The position numbers and the translations under genes are program-made. 64,000 bases of DNA, taken from NCBI RefSeq assembly GCF_029637705.1, contig NZ_CP121252.1, positions 2,418,001-2,482,000 of the forward strand, given 5' to 3'. This stretch comes from Citricoccus muralis (lineage in GTDB: Bacteria > Actinomycetota > Actinomycetes > Actinomycetales > Micrococcaceae). This document shows, one piece after another, positions 41,772 through 50,226 of the stretch. The notes under the pieces were generated by a model. The model saw only the letters and a program-made list of their open reading frames with translations, did not search any database and was not told where the DNA came from. Position 1 is the stretch's first letter; each line of letters begins with the position of its first letter.

Positions 41772-43027
41772 TGATCACGGAGCAGACGGCGGCGTTGCGC
41801 TCGGCGCTGGAGGGCACCGGGGCTCCGGTGGAGTTCACCCTCGACGACGCCCACTCAACAGGCGGGGTGCTCTTCCGGCCCGAGGCGCGTGACGCCGCAC
41901 GGTGCGGGCACCCGGATGCGGTCGCTGTGGTGCGTACCTCCGGCTCCACCGGCACCCCGAAGCAGACGGTGCTCACCGGTGCCGGGCTGCGTGCCTCCGC
42001 CGGCGCCACCGCCACCCGGATCGGCGCCCCGGAGCAGGGCACCCAGTGGCTGCTCGCCCTCGGCACCCAGTACGTCGCAGGCCTGGCGGTGGTCTCGCGT
42101 TCCATCCTGGCCGGCACCGATCCCGTGGTGCTGGCACCGGGCACCTTCACCGCCAACAAATTCACCGCCGCCGCCCGCGAACTCCGCGCCCGCGCCGGGA
42201 CCACCGGGTTCACCGCGGTGTCCCTGGTGCCCACCCAGCTGACCCGGCTGCTCGACGACGGCCCCGGCTCCCCGACCGTCGCAGCACTGGCCGATCTGGA
42301 CGCCATCCTCGTCGGCGGCGCCCGCCTGCCCGATTCCGCCCGCCAGCGCAGTGCGGAGGCGGGCCTGAATCTGCACTTGACCTACGGCATGGCCGAGACC
42401 TGCGGGGGCTGCGTCTACGACGGCGTCCCCCTGGACGGTGTCTTTGCGGATCTCGTCACCGAGCCCGACAACCCAGACATCACCCGGCTGCGGCTGGCCG
42501 GACCCATGGTCGCCGCCGGGTACCTGGACGATCCCGAGCGCACCGCCGCCCACTTCAGCGCCGGCCCCCAGGGGCGGCGCTTTCTCACCGAGGACACCGG
42601 CGTCGTCAGCCTCGAAGACTCCCCCGCCGCCGGAATCCGCACCCTGCGCCAGCGCCTGCAGGTCACCGGGCGCGTCGACGACGTCATCAACACCGGCGGG
42701 GTGAAAGTGTCGGCGGCTCACGTCCAGCGGGTGCTCGAAGAATCCCCCGAGGTCCGAGACGCCTTCGTCACCGGCATCCCAGATGACCAGTGGGGCCAGC
42801 TCGTCTGCGCCGTGCTCGTGCTGGCGGACCCCACCTCCACGCCCGACGCCGGACCGACCACGGAGCTCGAGTCACGCCTAGCCGCACGCCTGCGCACCGA
42901 GCTGGGCCGTGCCGCCGTGCCGAAAAAGTGGGGGTATCGTGAATCCTTGCCCCTCTTGGCCAATGGCAAGACCGACCGCCAGGCTTTGCGCCGAGAGCTC
43001 GAGAACAGAACAGACGAGGACAGCTGA
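41771..43027 (+). CDS. menE: o-Succinylbenzoate-CoA ligase MenE
   Basis: Acyl-adenylate-forming ligase that activates o-succinylbenzoate with ATP and CoA, 418 residues, on the short side but normal for actinobacterial MenE. The ATP loop is RTSGSTGTPK, the A5 motif is LTYGMAETCGG, the hinge region is VTGRVDDVINTGGVKV, and the C-terminal catalytic lysine is in LLANGKTDRQAL. Its ATG overlaps the menB stop by one base (TGATG) and its stop abuts the menA start, so the three genes form one coupled operon. Confidence 0.93.
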   Translation: MITEQTAALRSALEGTGAPVEFTLDDAHSTGGVLFRPEARDAARCGHPDAVAVVRTSGSTGTPKQTVLTGAGLRASAGATATRIGAPEQGTQWLLALGTQYVAGLAVVSRSILAGTDPVVLAPGTFTANKFTAAARELRARAGTTGFTAVSLVPTQLTRLLDDGPGSPTVAALADLDAILVGGARLPDSARQRSAEAGLNLHLTYGMAETCGGCVYDGVPLDGVFADLVTEPDNPDITRLRLAGPMVAAGYLDDPERTAAHFSAGPQGRRFLTEDTGVVSLEDSPAAGIRTLRQRLQVTGRVDDVINTGGVKVSAAHVQRVLEESPEVRDAFVTGIPDDQWGQLVCAVLVLADPTSTPDAGPTTELESRLAARLRTELGRAAVPKKWGYRESLPLLANGKTDRQALRRELENRTDEDS

Positions 43028-43900
43028 ATGGCAACCGTTTCACAGTGGGTTCAGGGCGCACGCCTGCGCACCCTGCCGATGGCGATCGCTCCGGTGGTAG
43101 TTGGCTCGGCTGCCGCCGCCGACCTGGACGGGTTCCACCTCGGCCGTGCGGTGCTCGCCCTGCTGGTGTCCCTCGCCCTGCAGATCGGGGTGAACTACTC
43201 GAACGACTATTCCGACGGCGTCCGCGGCACCGATGATGTGCGCGTCGGCCCGCTGCGCCTCACCGGCTCCGGTGCGGCCCGCCCGGGGCAGGTCAAAGCG
43301 GCAGCGTTTGCTTGCTACGGCGCGGCCATGGTGCTCGGGCTCATCCTGGTGGTCTGGGCGCAGACGTGGTGGCTGATTGCCGTCGGAGCACTCGCCGTGC
43401 TGGCCGCCTGGTACTACACCGGGGGCAAGAAGCCCTACGGGTACCTGGGCCTGGGCGAGGTGTTCGTGTTCATCTTCTTCGGCCTGGTCGCCGTGCTGGG
43501 CACCACCTACACTCAGGCCCTGGAGATTTCCGGCCTCGCCTGGGTCGGCGCCATCGGCTGCGGGCTGATCTCCACCGCCCTGCTGATGGCCAACAACGTC
43601 CGTGACATACCCACCGACCGCGAGGCCGGCAAGCGCACGCTGGCCGTGAGGCTCGGCGACACCGGCGCTCGCTGGTCCTACCCGGTGATGATCGGCGTCG
43701 CCGCCCTGCTGCCGCTGATCTTCATCGGCCAGCATCCCTTGCTCTTGGCGGTGGCGGTAGCCACCCTCGCGGCCGGATTCGACCCCTCCCGGACGATGAT
43801 CCGAGCGAAGGAACGGCACGAGCTGATCCCGGTGCTCAAGGCCACCGGGATGCTCGGATTGATGTACGCGCTGCTATTCGCCGTCGCGACGCTGCTTTGA
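43028..43900 (+). CDS. menA: 1,4-Dihydroxy-2-naphthoate polyprenyltransferase MenA
   Basis: Membrane prenyltransferase of the UbiA family that attaches the polyprenyl tail to dihydroxynaphthoate, 290 residues with about 8-9 membrane segments. The first Asp motif is NDYSDGVRGTDD and the second is DIPTDREAGKRTLAVRLG. It starts immediately after the menE stop. Its prenyl donor is presumably made by the synthase at 10.9 kb. The last 27 bp overlap the 3' end of the convergent DUF4229-type gene. Confidence 0.94.
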   Translation: MATVSQWVQGARLRTLPMAIAPVVVGSAAAADLDGFHLGRAVLALLVSLALQIGVNYSNDYSDGVRGTDDVRVGPLRLTGSGAARPGQVKAAAFACYGAAMVLGLILVVWAQTWWLIAVGALAVLAAWYYTGGKKPYGYLGLGEVFVFIFFGLVAVLGTTYTQALEISGLAWVGAIGCGLISTALLMANNVRDIPTDREAGKRTLAVRLGDTGARWSYPVMIGVAALLPLIFIGQHPLLLAVAVATLAAGFDPSRTMIRAKERHELIPVLKATGMLGLMYALLFAVATLL

Positions 43901-44212
43901 GCTATCCGAGGCGTCCTGGGTGAATTCGTGCATCTCGGCGGGGTCCATGAACCGGCCGTGCGTGTAGGAGTCCTCGACGTCGGCGTCTTCGCTCTCGGTC
44001 TTCCCCGCAGCCCCGCGACGGCCCTCCCAGGCGTTCTGCAGTTCGCGGTTGGCGCGCAGCCGCATCGGGTTCAGCACCAGGTAGCTCACCGCGAAGGACA
44101 CAATAGTGGCGACGACGGCGGCCCAGAGCCAACCGGTGCGCAACACGACGCACAGGGCAAACACGGCGAAGAAGATGGCGAGGCGCACGGCCCCGTATTT
44201 GAGGATCTGCAT
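43874..44212 (-). CDS. DUF4229-like small membrane protein
   Basis: A 112-residue protein with two predicted membrane segments (about 9-25 and 28-48: LAIFFAVFALCVV, WLWAAVVATIVSFAVSYLVL) followed by LNPMRLRANRELQNAWEGR and an acidic cytoplasmic tail. This matches the DUF4229 pattern of actinobacteria; function unknown. TAGACT lies 9 nt before the ATG at 44212, so it may be leaderless. Its 3' end is antisense to the last 27 bp of menA, a tail-to-tail overlap that could limit expression of either. Confidence 0.7.
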   Translation of the reverse strand: MQILKYGAVRLAIFFAVFALCVVLRTGWLWAAVVATIVSFAVSYLVLNPMRLRANRELQNAWEGRRGAAGKTESEDADVEDSYTHGRFMDPAEMHEFTQDASDSSKQRRDGE

Positions 44213-44316
44213 GGTGCACCCAGTCTACCGCCCGGGGACACCGGTCGCCTCCGCTGTGAGCGGATAGCGCGTCGTGAGGGCGGCAACACTCAGCTCAACC
44301 TCCTAGAATGGATGCC

Positions 44317-44742
44317 ATGATGCGACTGTTGATCCCGCTGGCGATCGTCTCCCTCGGTGTGATGATATACTCGATCATCGAGTGCGCCCAGACGCCGCGG
44401 CACCGGATTCGCGCCATTTCAAAGCCGATGTGGATGATCGCGATCATCTTCATCCCGCTGATCGGCGGCGTGCTGTGGCTGGTCTTCGGCAACGCCCGCG
44501 GCGGCATCAACACCATGGGCCAGTCCGGGGGTACTCCTCCGCGCCCGACCTCACCCGACGACGACGCCGATTTTCTGCGCCGCCTCGATGCCCAGCGTCG
44601 GCAGAAAGCCCGCGACGAGGAACTGAACCGCCGCGAGCAGGAACTCCGCAAGCGGGAAGAAGAACTGCGCCGCGGCCAGCAGAACGACGGCCCCAACAAC
44701 AACGGCCGCGACGACATCGGCGAAGGCCCCGCCTCGTCCTGA
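44317..44742 (+). CDS. PLDc_N-domain small membrane protein
   Basis: A 141-residue protein. Two membrane segments near the N-terminus (LLIPLAIVSLGVMIYSIIEC and MWMIAIIFIPLIGGVLWLVF) form a phospholipase-D N-terminal-type (PLDc_N) domain, without the catalytic phospholipase part. The C-terminal half is charged and probably a coiled coil (REQELRKREEELRRGQQ), ending in an Asn/Gly-rich tail. I chose the ATG at 44317 because TAGAAT (44304-44309) is exactly 7 nt upstream; another ATG at 44308 overlaps that hexamer. Function unknown. Confidence 0.8.
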   Translation: MMRLLIPLAIVSLGVMIYSIIECAQTPRHRIRAISKPMWMIAIIFIPLIGGVLWLVFGNARGGINTMGQSGGTPPRPTSPDDDADFLRRLDAQRRQKARDEELNRREQELRKREEELRRGQQNDGPNNNGRDDIGEGPASS

Positions 44743-45108
44743 TCGTATGCCTCGGCCAGGGCATCTATGTCGTTCCGCGGCCCACGATGAGCGCACACCC
44801 CTAGGCGCCGCATAGCTATCGCTGGATCGCTCCGCCCTCGCTGAGGATCGGCTGGCTGACCCCATCGACTCTGGTGTGGTGTCGCATGACTCGGCCACGG
44901 CCTTCTACAGTCTCGGCGATCTCCTTGATGACGAACCAGAAATCACTCTCCCGATCGCAAACAGACCCGCCGAGGCATCCGCCAGCATCGTCGGTGATGT
45001 GTAGCGCCACCATCTCGCGTCACGCCACGATGTGGCGGCAACACGCGATCCTCTGGCGAAGAGGACCCAACAGCCCAACTGCGCCACGTTCCTGGAGCAA
45101 CTGCTCGA
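44743..45108. other. Gene-poor gap with one orphan frame
   Basis: About 370 bp between the PLDc_N gene and the end of ccsB, long for this compact region. A minus-strand frame at 44816-45013 (65 codons, starting VALHITDDAGGCLGG-like after ATG, with ESDFWFVIKEIAETVEGRGR) reads like protein but matches nothing I know and has no clear ribosome site. It may be a decayed gene fragment. No hairpin terminator or RNA was recognised. Confidence 0.4.
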
Positions 45109-46239
45109 TCAGAGTCCAGCGTAGGAGTGCAGTGATGGGAAGTATATGTTCACGATGGTGTAGTTGAACACCAGGCAGCCGAAGCCGACCATGTTCAGCC
45201 AGGCGGCGCGGGTGCCGGTCCAGCCACGGGTCGCGCGGGCGTGCAGGTAGCCGGCATAAACCACCCAGATGACGAACGACCATACTTCCTTGGCGTCCCA
45301 GTTCCAGTAGCGACCCCAGGCCTGCTCGGCCCAGATGGCGCCGGCGATCACGGTGAAGGTCCACATCACGAATGACACGGCGTTGATGCGGTACGACCAG
45401 TTCTCCAGGGCGAACGACGGCGGTACCAGCCGCAGGAACGCGAACTTGGTGGGCACACCCGCTTTCTGCGCGGCTTCCTGACGCTGTTTGAACAGTTGCA
45501 GCAGGCTCATGGCGAAGGTCAGCGAAAACAGGCCGGTGGCGGCCACCGCAACGGAAACGTGCGTAACGATCCACCAGGACTGCAGCGCCGGCTGCACATT
45601 ACCCACCGGTGTGGGGAAACCGATGGTGGCTGCGATCATCATCAGCAGCACCACGCCGGAGACGAAGGTGCCCACGAAGCGCAGGTCCTTGCGGATCAGG
45701 AACACCAGGTACACCACGGCGATGACCAGCGCACCACTGGTCATGAACTCATAGAGGTTCGCCCACGGCACCCGTGAGGAGGCGATACCACGGGCGACCA
45801 CCGCGAAAGCGTGCAGCAGCACGCCGATAATCATCAGCGCCACGGCGACATTTGCGGCCGGGCGCTTCACGGTGCCGGTGTACTCCATGTCCTCATCGAC
45901 GAGGGTGGAGTCCAGCTCCTGCTCGCGGCGGGCCGCCGCACGGGCGGCTCGCTCGTTCTGGACCTGCGCGTCAGCATTCGCCTCCCCCGTGGCCACGTCG
46001 ATCTCCGTGCCGCCGCCCGCGGTGACCAGGGACTTTTCGGAGACCCGCGCCGAGGCTTGTTCGACCTGTGCCGCGTGCTCGGATTCGAGCTCGGCCTCCA
46101 TGCGCCGGATCGAGGCCGAGGAGCGGGCCATGTCCCACGAGAAGACGAAGAACGTGACCGTGTAGACCAGGGCAGCGATGAGCATGAACAGCTCGCTGTA
46201 GCTGGCGAGGGCTTCGTTGATGGGCTGGGTATTCTGCAT
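45109..46239 (-). CDS. ccsB: Cytochrome c biogenesis protein CcsB (ResC)
   Basis: Heme-handling component of the system II cytochrome c synthetase, 376 residues, membrane protein. An N-terminal membrane segment is followed by a charged region (about 50-120, unusual in length and Ala/Glu-rich), then six or more membrane segments. The tryptophan-rich heme motif is WGRYWNWDAKEVWS, with flanking conserved His residues (VTHVSVAV, YAGYLHARATRG). The ATG at 46239 has GGAAG upstream; a GTG two codons earlier is possible. It is the last gene of the tlpA-ccdA-resB-ccsB unit, 45 bp after resB. Confidence 0.93.
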   Translation of the reverse strand: MQNTQPINEALASYSELFMLIAALVYTVTFFVFSWDMARSSASIRRMEAELESEHAAQVEQASARVSEKSLVTAGGGTEIDVATGEANADAQVQNERAARAAARREQELDSTLVDEDMEYTGTVKRPAANVAVALMIIGVLLHAFAVVARGIASSRVPWANLYEFMTSGALVIAVVYLVFLIRKDLRFVGTFVSGVVLLMMIAATIGFPTPVGNVQPALQSWWIVTHVSVAVAATGLFSLTFAMSLLQLFKQRQEAAQKAGVPTKFAFLRLVPPSFALENWSYRINAVSFVMWTFTVIAGAIWAEQAWGRYWNWDAKEVWSFVIWVVYAGYLHARATRGWTGTRAAWLNMVGFGCLVFNYTIVNIYFPSLHSYAGL

Positions 46240-46284
46240 CGTCACTTCCGGTGATGGACTGGCGCGGATGGTGTGCGTCCGAGC

Positions 46285-47907
46285 TTACTCTGCTGGGGTG
46301 GGGTCTTGGGGTGGGATGACGGGCCAGGCCGCGTCGAAACGCTGACGCAAGCGGATGTTCTCGTCGCGCAGCCCGAAAGATTCGCCGCGGGCGAGCAAAC
46401 CGTATTCGACCACGGTGTTACCGTCGACGTCGGTGGCGCGCACCCACACGCGGCGGCGGCGCACGAACAGGGAGAGGGTCAGGGCGAACAGCGAGAGGGT
46501 CGCGAAGAAGCCCACGCCCCACTTGCCCGGATCGTAGTGGAGGTCTAGACCGACGTAACGAGAGAGCCCGTCGAAGGTGATGGAGCCTTTGCCGTCGGGC
46601 AGCTCGTAAGTCTCTCCTAGGCCCAAGGTGATGCCGCCGTTCTCGTTGTTGCGCGAGTTCAGTTCGGTGAGTCCCTCGGTGTCGAGGACGTACACATTGT
46701 GAGGGGTGCCGTCGTCGAGCCCGAGGTCCCCGAAGTAGGAGTTCAGACCCAGTTCCGGGTTGAGGGCGTCTGGGTCGGCCGAGTAGGCCACGCCGTCCTC
46801 ATCTTCGACCGCGGTGGGCAGGAAAAAGCCCACAAAGCCGAGCTGATCGGGCCGGGCGTCGGGTGCTTTGATGACGGCCAGCGAAGTGTTCAGTGCGTCC
46901 TGGACCTGGGCGATCATGGTGCCGTCCAGGGCGATGTCGCCGTTGCCGTCGCGCACGGTGATGTGCGGCGCGTAGCCGTTGCCGACCAGGAAGACGCGCA
47001 CGCCGTCGACGGTCAGTGGATCATTCACCCGCAGCTCGGTCTCGTAGGGGTCCTCGCCCGGTTCCTGGACCTGGATCGTGGCCCCGTAGTCAAGGGGCTG
47101 GCCGTAATGGGATTCCGATTCGCGATCGTATTCGACGTGGAACTCATCCAACTGGAGCGAGAACGGGGTGAGGCGTTCCTCGGTGAAGGCGCTGCCGGGG
47201 GTGAACGAGTCGTAGGCGACCAGGTTGTTGGTGAACCCCTCGCCCTCGACGATGATCTTCTGACCGTTGTACTTCATCAGCGACCCGTAGGCCATGAAGA
47301 TGAGCACGCCGATGAGCGAGAAATGGAAGACGATGTTGCCGATCTCGCGCAGGTAGCCGCGCTCGGCGCCCACCGAAGCGGCGGTGTGGCCCTTGGCGGG
47401 CTGGTCCTCATCGCGCACGGCGACCCGGTAGCCGCGCTTGCGCAGGATGGTGGCGGCTTCGTCCACCGCAGTATGGGGGTCGGGACCCGAGTCTTCGAGC
47501 ACGAGCTTGCCGTATTCAGGCAAGCGGCTTAGACGGCGCGGGGTGCGCGGCGGTTCGGCGCGCATTTGCTGGTAGTGCTTGACTCCGCGGGGGAAGACAC
47601 ACCCGACCAGCGAAATGAACAGCAGCAGGTAGATCGCTGAGAACCAGACGGAGTTGTATACGTCGAAAAACTGCAGCGCGTCCAGGATCGGGCCCACGGT
47701 GGGGTTGTCTTCGATCCACTGGTCCACCACAGCTTCGCCGGCACGACGCTGCGGGAAGATCGACCCGGGCACGGCAGCCACGGCGAGCAGCAACAACAGC
47801 AGCAGCGCGGTGCGCATGCTGGTCAGCTGGGTCCAGAGCCAGCGCAGGGTGCCGGTGAAGCCGAGCGCGGGCAGTTCGACGTCGTTTTTCTGCTTCTGCG
47901 GGGTCAA
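46285..47907 (-). CDS. resB: Cytochrome c biogenesis protein ResB
   Basis: Membrane partner of CcsB in system II cytochrome c maturation, 540 residues. Membrane segments lie at about 33-50, 85-105, 190-210 and near 460-480, with a large extracytoplasmic domain between the last two. WLWTQLTSMRTALLLLLLLA and PGSIFPQR are ResB signatures. The start is a TTG whose last two bases lie within the ccdA stop (TTGA), so its translation depends on coupling. It is followed by ccsB. Confidence 0.93.
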   Translation of the reverse strand: MTPQKQKNDVELPALGFTGTLRWLWTQLTSMRTALLLLLLLAVAAVPGSIFPQRRAGEAVVDQWIEDNPTVGPILDALQFFDVYNSVWFSAIYLLLFISLVGCVFPRGVKHYQQMRAEPPRTPRRLSRLPEYGKLVLEDSGPDPHTAVDEAATILRKRGYRVAVRDEDQPAKGHTAASVGAERGYLREIGNIVFHFSLIGVLIFMAYGSLMKYNGQKIIVEGEGFTNNLVAYDSFTPGSAFTEERLTPFSLQLDEFHVEYDRESESHYGQPLDYGATIQVQEPGEDPYETELRVNDPLTVDGVRVFLVGNGYAPHITVRDGNGDIALDGTMIAQVQDALNTSLAVIKAPDARPDQLGFVGFFLPTAVEDEDGVAYSADPDALNPELGLNSYFGDLGLDDGTPHNVYVLDTEGLTELNSRNNENGGITLGLGETYELPDGKGSITFDGLSRYVGLDLHYDPGKWGVGFFATLSLFALTLSLFVRRRRVWVRATDVDGNTVVEYGLLARGESFGLRDENIRLRQRFDAAWPVIPPQDPTPAE

Positions 47908-48659
47908 ATCGGCAACCTTACTTCATTCGCGAACCAGGTCTGGAGCTGTAGCACCCAGGTGTTCCACAGGCCGGAGACCATCAGCAGTCCGAGCAGGATC
48001 AACAGCCCACCGCCGAAGCGCATCACGGCGACCCGATGGCGGCGGAAAAAGCCCAGGGCGGCCATCGACTTGTTGAAGCCCATGGCGATCAGGATGAAGG
48101 GCAGGCCTAGTCCCAGACAGTAGACGAACGCCAGCACCGCGCCGCGCCACGGGCTGGGGGATCCGGCGGTGGACAGCAACAGCACCGCGGACATGGTGGG
48201 CCCGATGCAGGGCGCCCAGCCGAGCCCGAAGATCATGCCCAGCACGGGTGCGCCCCACAGTCCGGCGCGGGGTTGGACGTGCAGGCGTGAGTCGCGCTGG
48301 AACCAGGAGAATCCGCCCATGAAGACGACGCCGAGCAGGATGACGACAAGTCCGAGCACCTGGTACACCCAGGCGCCTTCGATTTGGAGCCAGACGACCA
48401 CCCGGGAGAAGACCAGGCCGATGAGCACGAAAACCACGGTGAAGCCGAGCACGAACAGGCTCATGCCGGCGACCATACGGCCGCGCTTCTGCTCGGCTAT
48501 GTTCGCCCCGCTCAGCCCGGTGACGTAGCCCAGGTATCCGGGGACCAACGGGAGCACGCAAGGCGAAAGGAAGGAGACGAGTCCGGCGAGCACCGCGACC
48601 GGGATGGCCAGCAGCAGAGACCCGTCGAGGGCGATCTCTGCGAAGACGTTATCGGTCAC
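47904..48659 (-). CDS. ccdA: CcdA thiol-disulfide transporter
   Basis: Membrane protein that carries reducing equivalents across the membrane to keep apocytochrome c thiols reduced. It has 251 residues and six membrane segments. The two redox Cys are in LSPCVLPLVPGYLGYVTG and GWAPCIGPTM. The GTG start overlaps the stop of the thioredoxin-like gene upstream (GTGA), and its own stop overlaps the resB TTG, giving a chain of coupled genes. Confidence 0.94.
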   Translation of the reverse strand: MTDNVFAEIALDGSLLLAIPVAVLAGLVSFLSPCVLPLVPGYLGYVTGLSGANIAEQKRGRMVAGMSLFVLGFTVVFVLIGLVFSRVVVWLQIEGAWVYQVLGLVVILLGVVFMGGFSWFQRDSRLHVQPRAGLWGAPVLGMIFGLGWAPCIGPTMSAVLLLSTAGSPSPWRGAVLAFVYCLGLGLPFILIAMGFNKSMAALGFFRRHRVAVMRFGGGLLILLGLLMVSGLWNTWVLQLQTWFANEVRLPI

Positions 48660-49288
48660 GCCGACTCCGCGACCACGGTCTGGATGAGCGAGCGCAGGGT
48701 GGAGTGCTCGGCAATACCCAGCACGCGGGCCGAGACCCGACCGGCGCGATCCAACACGATGGTGGTCGGCACCGCCTGCGGGGGCACGTAATCGGTCATG
48801 GCCAGCAGCACCTTGCCGTTGCGGTCTTCAAAGGAGGGATAGGTGATGCCGAAGTTACGCTCGAAGGCTTCCGCCGTACCGATGGTGTCGCGGACGTTGA
48901 CGCCGTAGAACTGCACCTCATCGGCGAATTCCTCGTTCAGGGCTTGCAAGTCGGGGGCCTCCACCCGGCAGGGGGCGCAGGCGGCGTACCAAAAGTTCAA
49001 GACCACCGGCGTGCCACGCCAGTCGGAGGCGGTGATCTCTTCGCCCGAGAACAGAGGCGCGGTGAAGTCCGTGGGCTCCGGGCGGTCCTCGACGGCCAGT
49101 TCGAGCACCGAGCCGTCACCGGCAATGTAGTTCTTGCCGTCGGCGTTGCCGGCTTGGTCGGCCAGCGGGTCCTCCGAAGAGCAGGCGGCCAGCACCGGCA
49201 GGGCGAGCACACCGGTCAGACCGGCCAGCACCTGGCGACGCGACGGACGACCGGACGGGGAGGACATGTTCATGAAGGCCCCATTCAT
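48656..49288 (-). CDS. TlpA/ResA-like lipoprotein thioredoxin
   Basis: Membrane-tethered thiol-disulfide reductase that receives electrons from CcdA and reduces apocytochrome c. It has 210 residues from this ATG. The N-terminus combines a twin-arginine-like SRRQVL (RR at 17-18) with a lipobox LAAC (Cys36), so it is likely a lipoprotein, possibly Tat-exported. The redox motif CAPC is at 104-107, and PPQAVPTTIVLDRAGRV holds the cis-Pro. Start choice between 49288 and 49273 is uncertain; neither has a strong ribosome site. First gene of the maturation operon. Confidence 0.9.
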   Translation of the reverse strand: MNGAFMNMSSPSGRPSRRQVLAGLTGVLALPVLAACSSEDPLADQAGNADGKNYIAGDGSVLELAVEDRPEPTDFTAPLFSGEEITASDWRGTPVVLNFWYAACAPCRVEAPDLQALNEEFADEVQFYGVNVRDTIGTAEAFERNFGITYPSFEDRNGKVLLAMTDYVPPQAVPTTIVLDRAGRVSARVLGIAEHSTLRSLIQTVVAESA

Positions 49289-49439
49289 CGGGATGGATCG
49301 GGACGACCAACGACGTGCCGCACGGGCCGCCGGGCCGTCCTCGAGTCTATCGCCGCCCCCCTCACCTGACTGAATCCTGTGAACTGACTCCACCGCGGCT
49401 GAGTGCAATATGACGTGGCTGATCTCTGCTAACCGAGGC

Positions 49440-50108
49440 TCAGGCGCCGGGCAGGGCGATCGCGTCGGCGAGCAGGTGCCGGTTGGGTTCTTGATATTCC
49501 ACGCGCGGGCGGGTGGCTCCGGCGTCACAGTGCAGGGACGTGACCGAAGTCAGGCTGCATTCGCGGTCGCGCGGGTCGTGCCAGAGCTTCTTGCCCTCCG
49601 CGGAGAGCCGGGTGACCCAGATCGGCAGCTGATGGGCCACGATGACGGCTTCCGCGCCGTCGCCGTGGTTGCGGATCAGCTCATCGCGCAGATCATGCAC
49701 CGCAGCGGCCACACGTGCTGCTTGCTCTGCGTAGGGCTCGCCCCAGGAGGGGCGGAAGGGGTTGAGCAGCAGTCCCCAGTTCTGTGGGCGGCGCAGCTGG
49801 CGCTTGATGTTGGACATTCCTTCAAAACCATTGGCTGCTTCAATGACCCGATCGTCGGTCCGCACCGGCAGCTGGAGCCGCTGTGCCAGCGGGGCGATGG
49901 TCTCCTGGGCGCGCAGGAGCGGTGAGGCGACGAGGATGCTCGGGGCGGAGCCGGTCTGTTCGGCGCGCTGAACGAACCAGTCCGCGAGCTCTTCGGCCAT
50001 CTGGTACCCCAGCTCCGAGAGGTGGAATCCGGACAGGCGCCCGTAGAGGACGCGGTCGGGATTGTGGGCTTCTCCGTGGCGAACAAGGTGAACGGTGGCA
50101 GTCGTCAT
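49440..50108 (-). CDS. Histidine phosphatase family protein
   Basis: A 222-residue phosphoglycerate-mutase-like phosphatase. The catalytic RHG is at 10-12 (LVRHGEAHNP) and the second His is in VIVAHQLPIW. SPLLRAQETIAPLAQ is the usual downstream block. Substrate unknown. The ATG at 50108 has no Shine-Dalgarno; AAGACT (50121-50116) is exactly 7 nt upstream. Such a gene precedes the resA/tlpA cluster in many actinobacteria, so it may be expressed with it, but 150 bp separate them here. Confidence 0.9.
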   Translation of the reverse strand: MTTATVHLVRHGEAHNPDRVLYGRLSGFHLSELGYQMAEELADWFVQRAEQTGSAPSILVASPLLRAQETIAPLAQRLQLPVRTDDRVIEAANGFEGMSNIKRQLRRPQNWGLLLNPFRPSWGEPYAEQAARVAAAVHDLRDELIRNHGDGAEAVIVAHQLPIWVTRLSAEGKKLWHDPRDRECSLTSVTSLHCDAGATRPRVEYQEPNRHLLADAIALPGA

Positions 50109-50226
50109 ACCTGCCAGTCTTCCAGAAGATGACGCGACGCGCGCGACGTCCAGGTTATGTCCGGTTCTACCGGGGACAATGGAAGCAACATCCCGGTCCG
50201 CCACAAGGCACAAGGAGTACAGCATC

